A DNA stretch of 64,000 nucleotides from Silanimonas sp021297925. Lineage in GTDB: Bacteria > Pseudomonadota > Gammaproteobacteria > Xanthomonadales > Xanthomonadaceae. The notes under the pieces were generated by a model. The model did no database searches. It was not told the DNA's origin and saw nothing but the letters and a program-made list of their open reading frames with translations. The number at the start of each line of letters is the position of its first letter. The first letter of the stretch is position 1. A program made the position numbers and the translations under genes. Shown piece by piece: positions 16,178-24,950 of this stretch. The DNA is taken from the NCBI GenBank assembly GCA_027532825.1, contig JAPZTL010000013.1:3630-67629 (forward strand), in the 5' to 3' direction.

Positions 16178-16936
16178 ATGCCAGAGTCCGGAGCGCCGCA
16201 CACGGGCGGCGAACACGAGGTCCCCTCGTCCGCGCCGGCGGCCCTGAGCGTCCGCGGCCTCGAGCGCGTGTTCGGCGCCGGCCCCGGCGCCGTGCACGCG
16301 TTGCGCGGCGTCGATCTCGAGTTGATGCAGGGCGAGATCGTCGTGCTGCTCGGCCCGTCCGGCTCCGGCAAGTCGACGCTGCTGAACATCCTCGGCGGGC
16401 TCGACCGGCCGACGGCCGGCGACGTCTGGTTCGAAGGCGATTCGCTCGCGGCGAAGAGTGATCGGGCGCTGACGGCTTACCGCCGCGACGCCGTGGGCTT
16501 CATCTTCCAGTTCTACAACCTGATCCCCAGCCTGACGGCCGAGGAGAACGTCCAGCTCGCGACCGACATCGCGCGCGATCCGATGCCGCCCGCCGAAGCG
16601 CTGGCGCTCGTCGGCCTGTCGGCGCGGGCAACGCACTTCCCGTCCGAACTCTCCGGCGGCGAGCAGCAGCGGGTGGCCATCGCCCGCGCCCTGGCGAAGC
16701 GGCCGCGCGTGCTGCTCTGCGACGAGCCCACCGGCGCGCTCGACCTGCGCACCGGCATCACCACGCTCGAAGCCCTCGTGGCGGCCAACCGCAGCACCGG
16801 CACGCTGCTGATGATGGTGACGCACAACGCCGACATCGCCCGCGTCGCCGACCGGGTCATCCACTTCGCCGACGGCGCCATCCGCGAAGTGATCCGCAAC
16901 GAGCGCCGCGTGTCGCCCGCGGAGCTGCACTGGTGA
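16178..16936 (+). CDS. ABC transporter ATP-binding protein (MacB/LolD type)
   Basis: About 252 residues; the ATPase of an exporter operon. Walker A is GPSGSGKST, the Q-loop region IFQFYNLIPSLTAEENV, the signature LSGGEQQR, Walker B LLCDEPTGALD and the H-loop MVTHN. This pattern belongs to the LolD/MacB/FtsE clade. ATG 16178 is preferred because a GAGGAGG run lies just upstream; an earlier ATG at 16127 has no ribosome-binding site. Its stop overlaps the permease start by four bases. The substrate is unknown. Confidence 0.9.
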   Translation: MPESGAPHTGGEHEVPSSAPAALSVRGLERVFGAGPGAVHALRGVDLELMQGEIVVLLGPSGSGKSTLLNILGGLDRPTAGDVWFEGDSLAAKSDRALTAYRRDAVGFIFQFYNLIPSLTAEENVQLATDIARDPMPPAEALALVGLSARATHFPSELSGGEQQRVAIARALAKRPRVLLCDEPTGALDLRTGITTLEALVAANRSTGTLLMMVTHNADIARVADRVIHFADGAIREVIRNERRVSPAELHW

Positions 16937-19305
16937 AGACCGCCTCGCCGCTCCGCCGCAAGCTGTGGCGCGACCTGTGGCGGACGCGCGCGCAGGGGTT
17001 CACGGTGGTGGTGCTACTGGCGATCGGCGTCGGGTTGATGGTCGCCTCGCTTGGCGTTCGGCATTCGCTCATCGACGCGCGGGACGCTTACTACGCCGAC
17101 AACCGGTTGGCCGACCTCCAAGTGGCCCTGGTGCGCGCCCCGCGCCCCCTGGCGGCACGCGTCGCCGCGCTTCCCGGCGTGCAGGCCTTGTCGGCACGCG
17201 TGGTGGCTGGCGCCATCATCGAGCTGGGCGTGGCCGAGCCGCCGGTCAGTGCCCGCGTAGTGTCGCTGGCGCCGGACGGCGAGGAAGCGGTGAACCAGCC
17301 GTGGCTCGTGGCCGGGCGGTGGCCCGTTGCCGCGCGCAGCGACGAAGTGCTGGTGAACGAGGCCTTCGCCACCGCCCGCGGCCTGCGTCCCGGATCGCGC
17401 CTGCCCTTGCTGCTGCGCGGCCAGCGCGCTGAGGTCATCGTCGTCGGCATCGCCAATTCGCCGGAGTTCGTCTTCGTCAGCCCGCCCGGCGAGCTGTTCC
17501 CGCAGCCCGATCGCTTCGCTGTGCTGTGGATGCCGCAGCGCGCGCTGGAGCAGGCCGCGCAAATGGCCGGGGCCTTCAACGACCTCGTCCTGCGGCTGGC
17601 GCCCGGGCAGGCGGTCGCGCCGGTGGCTGAGGCGCTCGACGGCCTGCTGGCGCGGTATGGCGCGCAGCGCGCGCAGGGCCGCGATCGCATCCCCTCGGCC
17701 CGATTCCTCGATCAGGAAGTGCAGCAACTGGCGACGATGGCGAAGATCCTGCCGCCCATCTTCCTCGCCGTTGCCGCTTTCCTGCTCGCGATCATCCTTG
17801 GCCGGTTGATCGACGCCGAGCGCTCGAACATCGGCCTGATGAAGGCCTTCGGCTACCACGCGGGCGAGGTGGGCTGGCGCTATGCCGGCTTTCCTCTCGT
17901 TCTCGTGTTGATGGGCCTCGCCGGTGGGCTCGTGCTGGGCACCGGGATCGGTCGCTGGATGGCGGATCTCTACCTCGAGATCTACCGGCTTCCAGCGCTG
18001 CCGTTCCGCCACGATGCCGCCGCCATCGCGCTGTCGATCGCCACCGCCTTCGTCGCCGCGGCGATCGGTACCGCGGCCCCGCTGCGTCGCGTGATCCTGC
18101 TGCCGCCGGCGCAGGCCCTCGCTCCGCCGCCGCCGCCGCGCTACCGGGCCGCGGCCGGCGGCCTGGAGCGCCTGTACCGCCAGCTCGAAGTGCCCGCGCG
18201 GATCGTGCTGCGGCGGCTCACGGGCGCCCCGCGCCGTTCGCTGACGACGGTGGCCGGGCTCGCTTGCGCGGTGATGCTGCTCGTGGTGTCGAGCCGCTTC
18301 CCGCTGGCGATCGACCGGCTGCTGTCGCTGACGTTCTCGGAATCCAAGCGGCAGGACGTCGCCCTCACGCTGATCGAACCGCAGGGCAGGGCGGACGTGC
18401 TCGCCCTGTCGCGCTTGCCCGGCGTGTCCGAGGTGGAGGCCTTCCGCTACGCCAGCGTGGAGTTCAGCGCGCATGGTCGCCGCGTCGAGGAGGTCCTCAA
18501 TGGCCTGCCCGCCGATGGGCGGCTGGAGCGACTCGTCGACGTGGACGGACGCGCGCAGGCCCTGCGCGACGATGGCTTGGTGGTGACGGCGGGCCTCGCC
18601 CGCGCGCTCGCCGTGGTGCCTGGGGATCGTGTCGCGGTGCGCTTCACGGAGGGGTTGCGGCGCACCGTCGACCTGCCGGTCGTCGCCGTCGTGACCGTCG
18701 CCAGTGGCATGGGTGCCTACCTCGACCTCGCCGCCCTGCAGCGCCTCGCCGGCGAGCCGGGGCGCGTGTCGGGTGCCAACGCGCGGCTCGATCCGGCCGC
18801 GCTGCCCGCGTTCAACGCCGCGGTGAACCGCACACCGGGGCTCGCGGGCGTCTCTTACGTCGGCTTGGCCGAGGCCTCGATGCGGCGCATCTTCGACGAG
18901 GGCGCGGGAACCATGGACGCCCTGTTCGCCGCCTTCGCCATCGTCATGGCCGCCGGCATCGCCTACGCCACCGCCTCGGTGACGCTGGCCGAGCAGCGGC
19001 GCGATCTCGCCACGCTGAAGGTGCTCGGCTTCACGCCGGTCGAGGTGTCGGCCCTGCTGGTGGTCGAAGTGCTCGTGCTCACCGTGGTCGCCCTGCCGCT
19101 CGGCGTGTGGCTGGGGCAGCATGCGGCGAACGCCTTCCTCGCCGCGATGGGCACCGACCTGTTCACCTTCCCCGACATCCACGATGCCGCCGCCGATGCC
19201 CGCGCGGCGCTCATCGTCGTCGCGTCCGTGCTGGCGGCCCTGCTGGTCGTGCGTCGGGGCATCGATCGCATCGATCTCGTCGAATCGCTGAAATCCCGGG
19301 AGTAA
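16933..19305 (+). CDS. ABC transporter permease with two FtsX-like domains
   Basis: A 790-residue inner-membrane permease starting at GTG. A first helix near residue 20 precedes a periplasmic domain (about 50-260). Then come FtsX helices (AVAAFLLAIILGRLID and following), a second half starting near 420 with its own periplasmic domain, and a C-terminal FtsX block (AFAIVMAAGIAYATASV, LLVVEVLVLTVVALPLG). Such duplicated permeases resemble lipoprotein or macrolide exporters of the LolCE/MacB type. It overlaps the ATPase and is followed three bases later by the adaptor gene. Confidence 0.88.
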   Translation: MKTASPLRRKLWRDLWRTRAQGFTVVVLLAIGVGLMVASLGVRHSLIDARDAYYADNRLADLQVALVRAPRPLAARVAALPGVQALSARVVAGAIIELGVAEPPVSARVVSLAPDGEEAVNQPWLVAGRWPVAARSDEVLVNEAFATARGLRPGSRLPLLLRGQRAEVIVVGIANSPEFVFVSPPGELFPQPDRFAVLWMPQRALEQAAQMAGAFNDLVLRLAPGQAVAPVAEALDGLLARYGAQRAQGRDRIPSARFLDQEVQQLATMAKILPPIFLAVAAFLLAIILGRLIDAERSNIGLMKAFGYHAGEVGWRYAGFPLVLVLMGLAGGLVLGTGIGRWMADLYLEIYRLPALPFRHDAAAIALSIATAFVAAAIGTAAPLRRVILLPPAQALAPPPPPRYRAAAGGLERLYRQLEVPARIVLRRLTGAPRRSLTTVAGLACAVMLLVVSSRFPLAIDRLLSLTFSESKRQDVALTLIEPQGRADVLALSRLPGVSEVEAFRYASVEFSAHGRRVEEVLNGLPADGRLERLVDVDGRAQALRDDGLVVTAGLARALAVVPGDRVAVRFTEGLRRTVDLPVVAVVTVASGMGAYLDLAALQRLAGEPGRVSGANARLDPAALPAFNAAVNRTPGLAGVSYVGLAEASMRRIFDEGAGTMDALFAAFAIVMAAGIAYATASVTLAEQRRDLATLKVLGFTPVEVSALLVVEVLVLTVVALPLGVWLGQHAANAFLAAMGTDLFTFPDIHDAAADARAALIVVASVLAALLVVRRGIDRIDLVESLKSRE

Positions 19306-19308
19306 GCC

Positions 19309-20463
19309 GTGCCGAATCCCCTTCGCCAACGTACCCGGTGGCTGGCTCTCGCAACGGCGGCCGTCGTTGTTCTTCTGGTGCTCGCGTGGTGGTGGCCACG
19401 GGCGCTGCCCGTCGAGGCCGTCACGGTCGCGCGCGGCGATCTGGCGAGCAGCGTGGTGGACCTCGGCGAGACCCGCGTCCGCGAGCCCTACGTGATCACA
19501 GCGCCGGTGGCCGGGCGGCTTCGTCGCATCACGCTGGACGTCGGCGATCCCGTCGCGCAGGACGCGGTGCTGGCCTGGATCGATCCGGCGTCGAGCACGC
19601 CGCTCGATGCGCGCACGCGCGCCAGCCTCGAAGCCGCCCTTCGGCAGGCGCGGTCCACGCGCGATCGTGCCGGCGCCCATGCGCAACTCGCGGCGGACGA
19701 GGCCGAACGCACGGCGCGGCTGTGGGCGCAGCGTCTGGTCTCGGAGCAGACGCATCGCGCCGCGCAGCTGATGCGACGCGAGGCCGAGGCCGAGCGTGCG
19801 GCGGCCGATGCCGGTGTGGCCCGCATCGACGCCGAGTTGGCCGAGTCGCAGGCGGGCGGGAGCGCGGCGGTCGCAGTGTTGTCGCCGATCGAGGGTCGCG
19901 TGCTGGCCCGCCACGCCGAGAGCGCGAAGCCCGTGCTGGTTGGCGAGGCCTTGATGGAGGTCGGGCGTCCCGACGCGCTCGAAGTCGTGGCGGAGTTCCT
20001 CTCGCAGGACGCCGCCCTGATGCGCGAAGGCGCGCCGGCCTGGATCGAAGGCTGGGGCGGCGCAGCGGTGCCGGCGCGGGTGCGGCGCATCGCCCCAAGC
20101 GGACGCCTGAAGGTATCCGCCCTCGGCGTCGAGGAGCGTCGCGTCGACGTCTGGCTGGACCCCGCCGAGCCGATGCCCGGTGCCGGGCACGGCTTCCAGG
20201 TGGAGGCGCGTGTCGAGATTGCTCGCGTGGAAGGCGTGGTGCGCGTGCCGGTCGAATCGCTGGTGCGCGATGGCGAAGGATGGCGCGCGTGGCGCATCGA
20301 CGCCGGGCGAGTGAACGCCGTGCCGGTGACCGTCGGCCTCACCGATGGCCGCTGGCGCGAAGTGCGCTCCGGGCTCGCTGAAGGCGACGTGATCGTCGCG
20401 GCGCCGGACCGCCAACTCGCCGAAGGCCTGCGCGTGTCGCCGCGGGACGTCGCGGGGGATTGA
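19309..20463 (+). CDS. HlyD-type periplasmic adaptor subunit
   Basis: A 384-residue membrane-fusion protein starting at GTG. One N-terminal membrane helix (about 11-28) is followed by a barrel-sandwich half (YVITAPVAGRLRRITLDVGDPV), a helical hairpin (about 98-175, Ala/Arg/Glu-rich), the second lipoyl half (VLSPIEGRVLA) and a beta-barrel. It bridges the ABC permease to the periplasm or an outer-membrane channel; no TolC-type gene is in the window. The three genes form one tight operon. Confidence 0.9.
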   Translation: MPNPLRQRTRWLALATAAVVVLLVLAWWWPRALPVEAVTVARGDLASSVVDLGETRVREPYVITAPVAGRLRRITLDVGDPVAQDAVLAWIDPASSTPLDARTRASLEAALRQARSTRDRAGAHAQLAADEAERTARLWAQRLVSEQTHRAAQLMRREAEAERAAADAGVARIDAELAESQAGGSAAVAVLSPIEGRVLARHAESAKPVLVGEALMEVGRPDALEVVAEFLSQDAALMREGAPAWIEGWGGAAVPARVRRIAPSGRLKVSALGVEERRVDVWLDPAEPMPGAGHGFQVEARVEIARVEGVVRVPVESLVRDGEGWRAWRIDAGRVNAVPVTVGLTDGRWREVRSGLAEGDVIVAAPDRQLAEGLRVSPRDVAGD

Positions 20464-20482
20464 GGCCCGGGTCCTCTTTCCC

Positions 20483-21421
20483 TCATCGCCCGGCGACGAC
20501 CGACGCCGACGGCGGACCGCCCCGGAACACCTCGGCATAGAGCGCCATCGCCCAGTCGACGAAGGCGCGGACGCGCGCACTCAGATGCCGGTTGCGGGGA
20601 TACATCACGAACAGCGGGAAGGGCTCCGGGTCCCAGGCCTCGAGGATGCGCACGAGGCGTCCATCGGCGAGTGCATCCAAGACGACGCCGCTGCTCGGGA
20701 ACTGGCCGATCCCGAGCCCCTCGACGACCAAGGCGCGGTAGGTGTCGGCATCGTTGGTGCCCACGCGGTGGGGCAGCGGGGTCTCCTCGACGCGGCCGTC
20801 GATCGTGAAATCCAGGGGCATCGCCTTCCCGGTCTTCGCCGAGAAGAAGTTGACGGCCCGGTGCCCTTCCAGAGCCTGGGGTGATGCAGGGGTGCCGAAT
20901 CGGCCGAGATAGGCCGGCGAGGCGCAGGTGATGACCGGAAGCTCTCCGAGCTTCCGCGCCACCAGCGATTCATCCAGCACGTTGCCGCCGCGGATGACGC
21001 AGTCGACGCTCTCGAGGATCAGGTCGACGGGCCGGTCGCTGCTGCCCAATTCCACGGTGATGCCGGGGTAGCGCTCCAGGAAGCCGGGCAGTGCCGGTGC
21101 GATGACGTGCCGTCCGGCCGAGGCCGGGACGTCCACCCGGATGCGTCCGCGAGGCGATCCGACGCGTCCGCGCAGCCGGTCCTCGACCTCGGTGATCTCG
21201 CCGAGGAGTCGCTGCGACCAGTCGAAATACGCCGTGCCCTCGTCGCTGAGGGAGACGCGCCGTGTCGACCGGACGAGCAGCTTGACGCCGAGGTGCTCCT
21301 CCAGCTGCGACACCCGTTGGGACACCGTCGCGTTGGGCAGGTCCAGAGCCTCGGCGGCCCGCGAGAAGCTGCCGAGTTCGGCCACCTTGGCGAAGGTCTG
21401 CATCGCCTTGATCAGGTCCAT
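20483..21421 (-). CDS. LysR-family transcriptional regulator
   Basis: About 312 residues. The N-terminal HTH (FAKVAELGSFSRAAEALDLPNATVSQRVSQLE) precedes an effector domain (from about residue 90) with the LysR-type region SPRGRIRVDVPASAGRHVIAP. It is divergent from the SDR/oxidoreductase pair and probably controls it. The ATG at 21421 is preferred; the upstream ATG at 21451 would place coding sequence across a perfect palindrome that is more likely the regulator's binding site. The inducer is unknown, possibly an electrophile or quinone given its neighbours. Confidence 0.9.
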   Translation of the reverse strand: MDLIKAMQTFAKVAELGSFSRAAEALDLPNATVSQRVSQLEEHLGVKLLVRSTRRVSLSDEGTAYFDWSQRLLGEITEVEDRLRGRVGSPRGRIRVDVPASAGRHVIAPALPGFLERYPGITVELGSSDRPVDLILESVDCVIRGGNVLDESLVARKLGELPVITCASPAYLGRFGTPASPQALEGHRAVNFFSAKTGKAMPLDFTIDGRVEETPLPHRVGTNDADTYRALVVEGLGIGQFPSSGVVLDALADGRLVRILEAWDPEPFPLFVMYPRNRHLSARVRAFVDWAMALYAEVFRGGPPSASVVAGR

Positions 21422-21442
21422 GCGGGCCGCTCCCGGATTGAT

Positions 21443-21461
21443 TATTCGCATTGTGCGAATA
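21443..21461. promoter_or_regulatory. Candidate LysR-type operator
   Basis: A perfect inverted repeat TATTCGCA–TTG–TGCGAATA, containing a T-N11-A LysR motif. It lies between the divergent LysR and SDR genes, 22 bases from the LysR start and about 100 bases from the SDR start. Confidence 0.65.
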
Positions 21462-21563
21462 GTAATTCCATTTTTCCCCGATTAATCAGGAATCGTGCGG
21501 ACCTTACCGTGGCGACAGGCCCTTCGCCGCCGGCGATCGGGCACCCACCCACGGGGAGTTTCC

Positions 21564-22445
21564 ATGAAGCAAACCATCCTGTTGACCGGCGCCTCGGGCG
21601 GATTCGGTCGTCTCGCCACCACCGCCCTGTTGGCGCGCGGCCATCGCGTCGTCGCGACCGTTCGCGATCCGGCCGGACGCAATGCCACGCAGGCGAAAGC
21701 CCTCGAGGCCGAAGGCGCGACGGTCGTCGAGATGGACGTCAGCGACGATGACAGCGTCGAGCGGGGTGTCCGCCAGGCGGTGCACGCCCTGGGCGGCCGC
21801 CTCGATGTCGTGGTCAACAACGCCGGCGTCGGCGTGCATGGCCTGCAGGAGGCGTTCACCAGCGCCGACTGGCAGCGGCTCTTCGATATCAACGTGTTCG
21901 GCGTCGCCCGGGTCAACCGGGCCGCGTTGCCGACGATGCACGCCCAGCGATCGGGCCTGCTGATGCACGTGTCGAGCCTGCTGGGTCGCGTGGTCATGCC
22001 CTTCTACGGCCCTTACAACGCGAGCAAGTGGGCGCTCGAGGCACTGGCCGAGAACTACCGGGTCGAACTCGCGCCGGTGGGCATCGACAGCGTCATCGTC
22101 GAGCCCGGCGGCTTCAACACGGCGTTCAGCAGCCACCTGATGCCCCCGTCCGATGCCGGTCGAGAAGCGGCCTATGGCGAGTTCGCCCGCCAGCCGGAAC
22201 TCGCGCTCAAGGGCTTCATCGCCATGGTGGACGCCACGCCGGCGCAGGACCCCCGGTGCGTCGCCGAGGCGATCGCGGATCTGGTCGACCGTCCGGCGGG
22301 CCAGCGCCCTTTTCGCACGCCGGTGGACTTCCTCGGCATGGCCAACGCCATCGCCCCCTACAACCAGCAGCTCGAATCCCTCCATCGCGGCCTGTACGAC
22401 GGCATGGGGATCGGGGCGCTGCTCGACCGCAACCCCAGAACCTGA
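21564..22445 (+). CDS. SDR-family NAD(P)-dependent oxidoreductase
   Basis: A 293-residue classical short-chain dehydrogenase. The nucleotide-binding motif TGASGGFG is at residues 8-15, NNAG follows near 92, the catalytic Ser lies in LMHVSSLLG and the Tyr/Lys pair in YGPYNASK. The substrate is unknown. It is the first gene of a two-gene unit opposite a LysR regulator, with the oxidoreductase at 22463 starting 17 bases after its stop. Confidence 0.92.
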   Translation: MKQTILLTGASGGFGRLATTALLARGHRVVATVRDPAGRNATQAKALEAEGATVVEMDVSDDDSVERGVRQAVHALGGRLDVVVNNAGVGVHGLQEAFTSADWQRLFDINVFGVARVNRAALPTMHAQRSGLLMHVSSLLGRVVMPFYGPYNASKWALEALAENYRVELAPVGIDSVIVEPGGFNTAFSSHLMPPSDAGREAAYGEFARQPELALKGFIAMVDATPAQDPRCVAEAIADLVDRPAGQRPFRTPVDFLGMANAIAPYNQQLESLHRGLYDGMGIGALLDRNPRT

Positions 22446-22462
22446 GCGACCCGGAGCCGCCA

Positions 22463-23050
22463 ATGAAGATCCTCGTCAATGTCTTCCATCCCAACCTCGC
22501 CGCCTCGCGCGTCAACCGGCGATGGGCGAGTGCGCTGGCCGAGCGGCCCGAAGTGACCGTCCATCGCGTGTACGAGCGCTATCCCGACTGGCGGATCGAC
22601 GTCGAACATGAAAAGTCGCTGCTCCTCGCGCATGACCGCATCGTCTTCCAGCATCCGTTCTTGTGGTACTCCACGCCGCCGCTGATGAAGAAGTGGCTGG
22701 ACGATGTGTTGACCTACGGCTGGGCCTATGGGCCCGGGGGGCACGCCCTGAGGGGCAAGGCATGGGTCTCCGCCATCTCGACGGGCGGGCCGGCGACGTC
22801 CTACCAGGCGGGGGGCTACAACCACTATGCGATGAGCGAACTGCTGAAGCCCCTGCAGCAGACGGCCAACCTGCTGGGCATGACCTTCCTGCCCGCCTAC
22901 GTGCTGCATGGCGCGGTAGAGCTCGCCGACGACGCGCTGGAGGCGTCGGCCGACGCGCTGCTGCGGCACCTCCTCGACCCGGAGTTGGACCCCGGGGTGC
23001 GACTGGCCCGCCTGCTGGGACGGATGGAAGAGACGAGCGTCGTGCTTTAG
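22463..23050 (+). CDS. NAD(P)H oxidoreductase, flavodoxin fold (KefF/MdaB type)
   Basis: A 195-residue flavoprotein of the NQO1/KefF family, expected to reduce quinones or related electrophiles by two electrons with NAD(P)H. Signatures: ILVNVFHPNLAASRVNR near the N-terminus, FQHPFLWYSTPPLMKKWLDDVLTYGWAYG, and ISTGGPATSYQAGGYN. It is probably co-expressed with the preceding SDR and controlled by the divergent LysR. No KefC-type channel is adjacent. Confidence 0.9.
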   Translation: MKILVNVFHPNLAASRVNRRWASALAERPEVTVHRVYERYPDWRIDVEHEKSLLLAHDRIVFQHPFLWYSTPPLMKKWLDDVLTYGWAYGPGGHALRGKAWVSAISTGGPATSYQAGGYNHYAMSELLKPLQQTANLLGMTFLPAYVLHGAVELADDALEASADALLRHLLDPELDPGVRLARLLGRMEETSVVL

Positions 23051-23069
23051 GGAACGTCCGCGCTCGCGC

Positions 23070-24875
23070 TCAGTCCGTGCACTCCGTCTGGGGCAGGGCG
23101 CCGGAGAACCGCCGGATCGGCGTGCTCGTGAGCACACCGGCCGCATCGATCTCCATGGTTACCCGCTCGCCGTTCTCGGGCCGCAGCGTCATGGTGCCGA
23201 CCAGGGGCAGGGGGAAGTTGGTCACGGCGAGTCCTTCCGTTCGATTGAACGGCGTGCCGGCCACCGGCCGCCCCATGTCGCCCCGGTAGCTGCCGTCGGC
23301 TTGGCGCTCGAGCAGCGCCACGGACCAGCCGGGCGTGCCGTCGCCGTCGTAGGTGTAGCCGGCGAGGAACATGCGGCTGCCTTGGTGCACCACGTTCACG
23401 CCCCAACCCGGGGCCTCGGGGTTCCACCACAGGCCGCTGAGGTTGCCCGAGCCGGCACGGGAGCCGACGGTGAACACGCAGGTGGGGGGCTTGGCATCGA
23501 TCGCGAAGGGCACCAGCTTGCGCGTGCGGACGGGCTCGCTGCCCAACTTCACGCCGAACTCGAGATCGCCGTTGCTCGCGAAGAGAAGCGTCACCGTGCC
23601 GAGGACTGCAGGGGTCCGCTGGGGCGGTACGGGCCCGGTGCCGGGCGCGAAGGGGCTGCCCGTCCAGCGCACGATGTCCCCCCGGAGCACGCCCTGTGCG
23701 TCGGGCTTCAGCGACTCGAGGGAAAACCACTCCGGACTGCCGTCTTCGCCGTAGGTCATCCAGACCGGGAACACCTGTTCGCCGACATGGGAGACGGCCA
23801 GCGTCCAGCCCGGCTCGAGCGGAGCCCAGTACAAAGCCGTGTGGTTGCGCGGCGGCACGGGCGGCAGGAGCCGTGACAGGAACGCCACGTCGTCGAAGCG
23901 ACCGCCCGCCGACTTCGGCCCGTTGCGCGCGACCACCAGTTGAAGTGAAGGAATGACGTACAGCCGTTGCTCGTAGGCGCCGGCCGCCATGGCGAAGTCG
24001 TCGGGAAGGAACGCGGCCTCGATCAGGCCGAGGATGTGGCGTTCGAACTGCGGTGCCGTTTGTGCGAGCGAATCGGGGACCTCGCGATTCAGCCACCAAT
24101 ACAGGCCATAGGCGGGGTTGGGCGTCGTTCCCGTCAACGCCTGTTCGAGCCGGTCCTGCGAAATCAGGGTTTGGCCTTTCCAGCGCCCGCCAAGCCGCAC
24201 CATCTCGCCGAGGTTGGCCCATTCGCGCGTCCGCACGTAGGCGCCGCCGCTGAGTTGCGGGTTGCCGTCGCTGAAATTGCCGCGCCAGCTCATCTGGATG
24301 CCCAGTGGACCGAACAGGCGACGCTGCATGTAGTCCGCCACCTTCTCACTGCCGAGCTTGCGCTGCAGGGCAGCGCCGAACACGTTCGGCGCGCTGCCGT
24401 AATCGAAGAGCGTGCCCGGGTCGGCGACGGCCTTGGCCTGCAGGAAGCTTTCCCAGCTGCTCTGCTCCTTCACGTCATCAAGGCCGCTCGTCATCGTGAG
24501 CAGGTGGCGCCAGGTGATGCGCGAGCGCCGGGGATCGCTGCTCCACTCGGGCACCACCTCGGCCACCGGGTCGTCCAGCCGGTACAGCCCGTCCTCGGCG
24601 GCCATGGCCCCGAACAGGCCGGTGAAGCCCTTCGTGCCGCTGGCCAGCAGCACCTGCGTGTTCGCGTTGCCGCCGTTGGCATACGTCTCATGGATCAGTT
24701 GGCCGTCGTGCAGGATGACGAGCCCCTGGCCCCCCGCCGACTCGTGGTAGGCGCGCGCGGCGGCGATCTGGTCGGCGGTCGGGGGCGGGGCGGCCCAGAG
24801 CATGCCGGCGGCCAGCGCGCCGAGCAGCGACAGCCCGTGCCGGACCCGCGGGAGGAGGGTGCGTGTGATGCCCAT
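23070..24875 (-). CDS. Secreted serine hydrolase (beta-lactamase/PBP fold) with tandem WWNP-type C-terminal repeats
   Basis: A 601-residue exported protein. Residues 1-29 form a signal peptide. Residues about 35-335 are a beta-lactamase-like (class C/esterase) domain with the nucleophile motif SGTK at 79-82 and YGS at 159-161 in place of YAN. The C-terminal third holds two related modules, near 347-395 (ALYWAPLEPGWTLAV) and near 482-530 (GLWWNPEAPGWGVNV), each continuing into a Y-x-x-x-G-x-P-x-W segment. Such modules are common on secreted proteins of this order and their role is unknown. The substrate is not predictable; it could be an ester, peptide or cell wall. Monocistronic. Confidence 0.85.
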   Translation of the reverse strand: MGITRTLLPRVRHGLSLLGALAAGMLWAAPPPTADQIAAARAYHESAGGQGLVILHDGQLIHETYANGGNANTQVLLASGTKGFTGLFGAMAAEDGLYRLDDPVAEVVPEWSSDPRRSRITWRHLLTMTSGLDDVKEQSSWESFLQAKAVADPGTLFDYGSAPNVFGAALQRKLGSEKVADYMQRRLFGPLGIQMSWRGNFSDGNPQLSGGAYVRTREWANLGEMVRLGGRWKGQTLISQDRLEQALTGTTPNPAYGLYWWLNREVPDSLAQTAPQFERHILGLIEAAFLPDDFAMAAGAYEQRLYVIPSLQLVVARNGPKSAGGRFDDVAFLSRLLPPVPPRNHTALYWAPLEPGWTLAVSHVGEQVFPVWMTYGEDGSPEWFSLESLKPDAQGVLRGDIVRWTGSPFAPGTGPVPPQRTPAVLGTVTLLFASNGDLEFGVKLGSEPVRTRKLVPFAIDAKPPTCVFTVGSRAGSGNLSGLWWNPEAPGWGVNVVHQGSRMFLAGYTYDGDGTPGWSVALLERQADGSYRGDMGRPVAGTPFNRTEGLAVTNFPLPLVGTMTLRPENGERVTMEIDAAGVLTSTPIRRFSGALPQTECTD

Positions 24876-24950
24876 GGCGAGGTGCCTCTTCAGACGGTTT
24901 GAGGCGACAAACGCGCGGAGGCGCCTTCGGTTGACCGCCTGCCGCGGGGA

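Noticed and set aside
17014..20580. Minus-strand open frame of 1,188 codons opposite the ABC operon
   Set aside because: Antisense shadow of the permease and adaptor genes; its translation is Arg/His-rich and matches no family.
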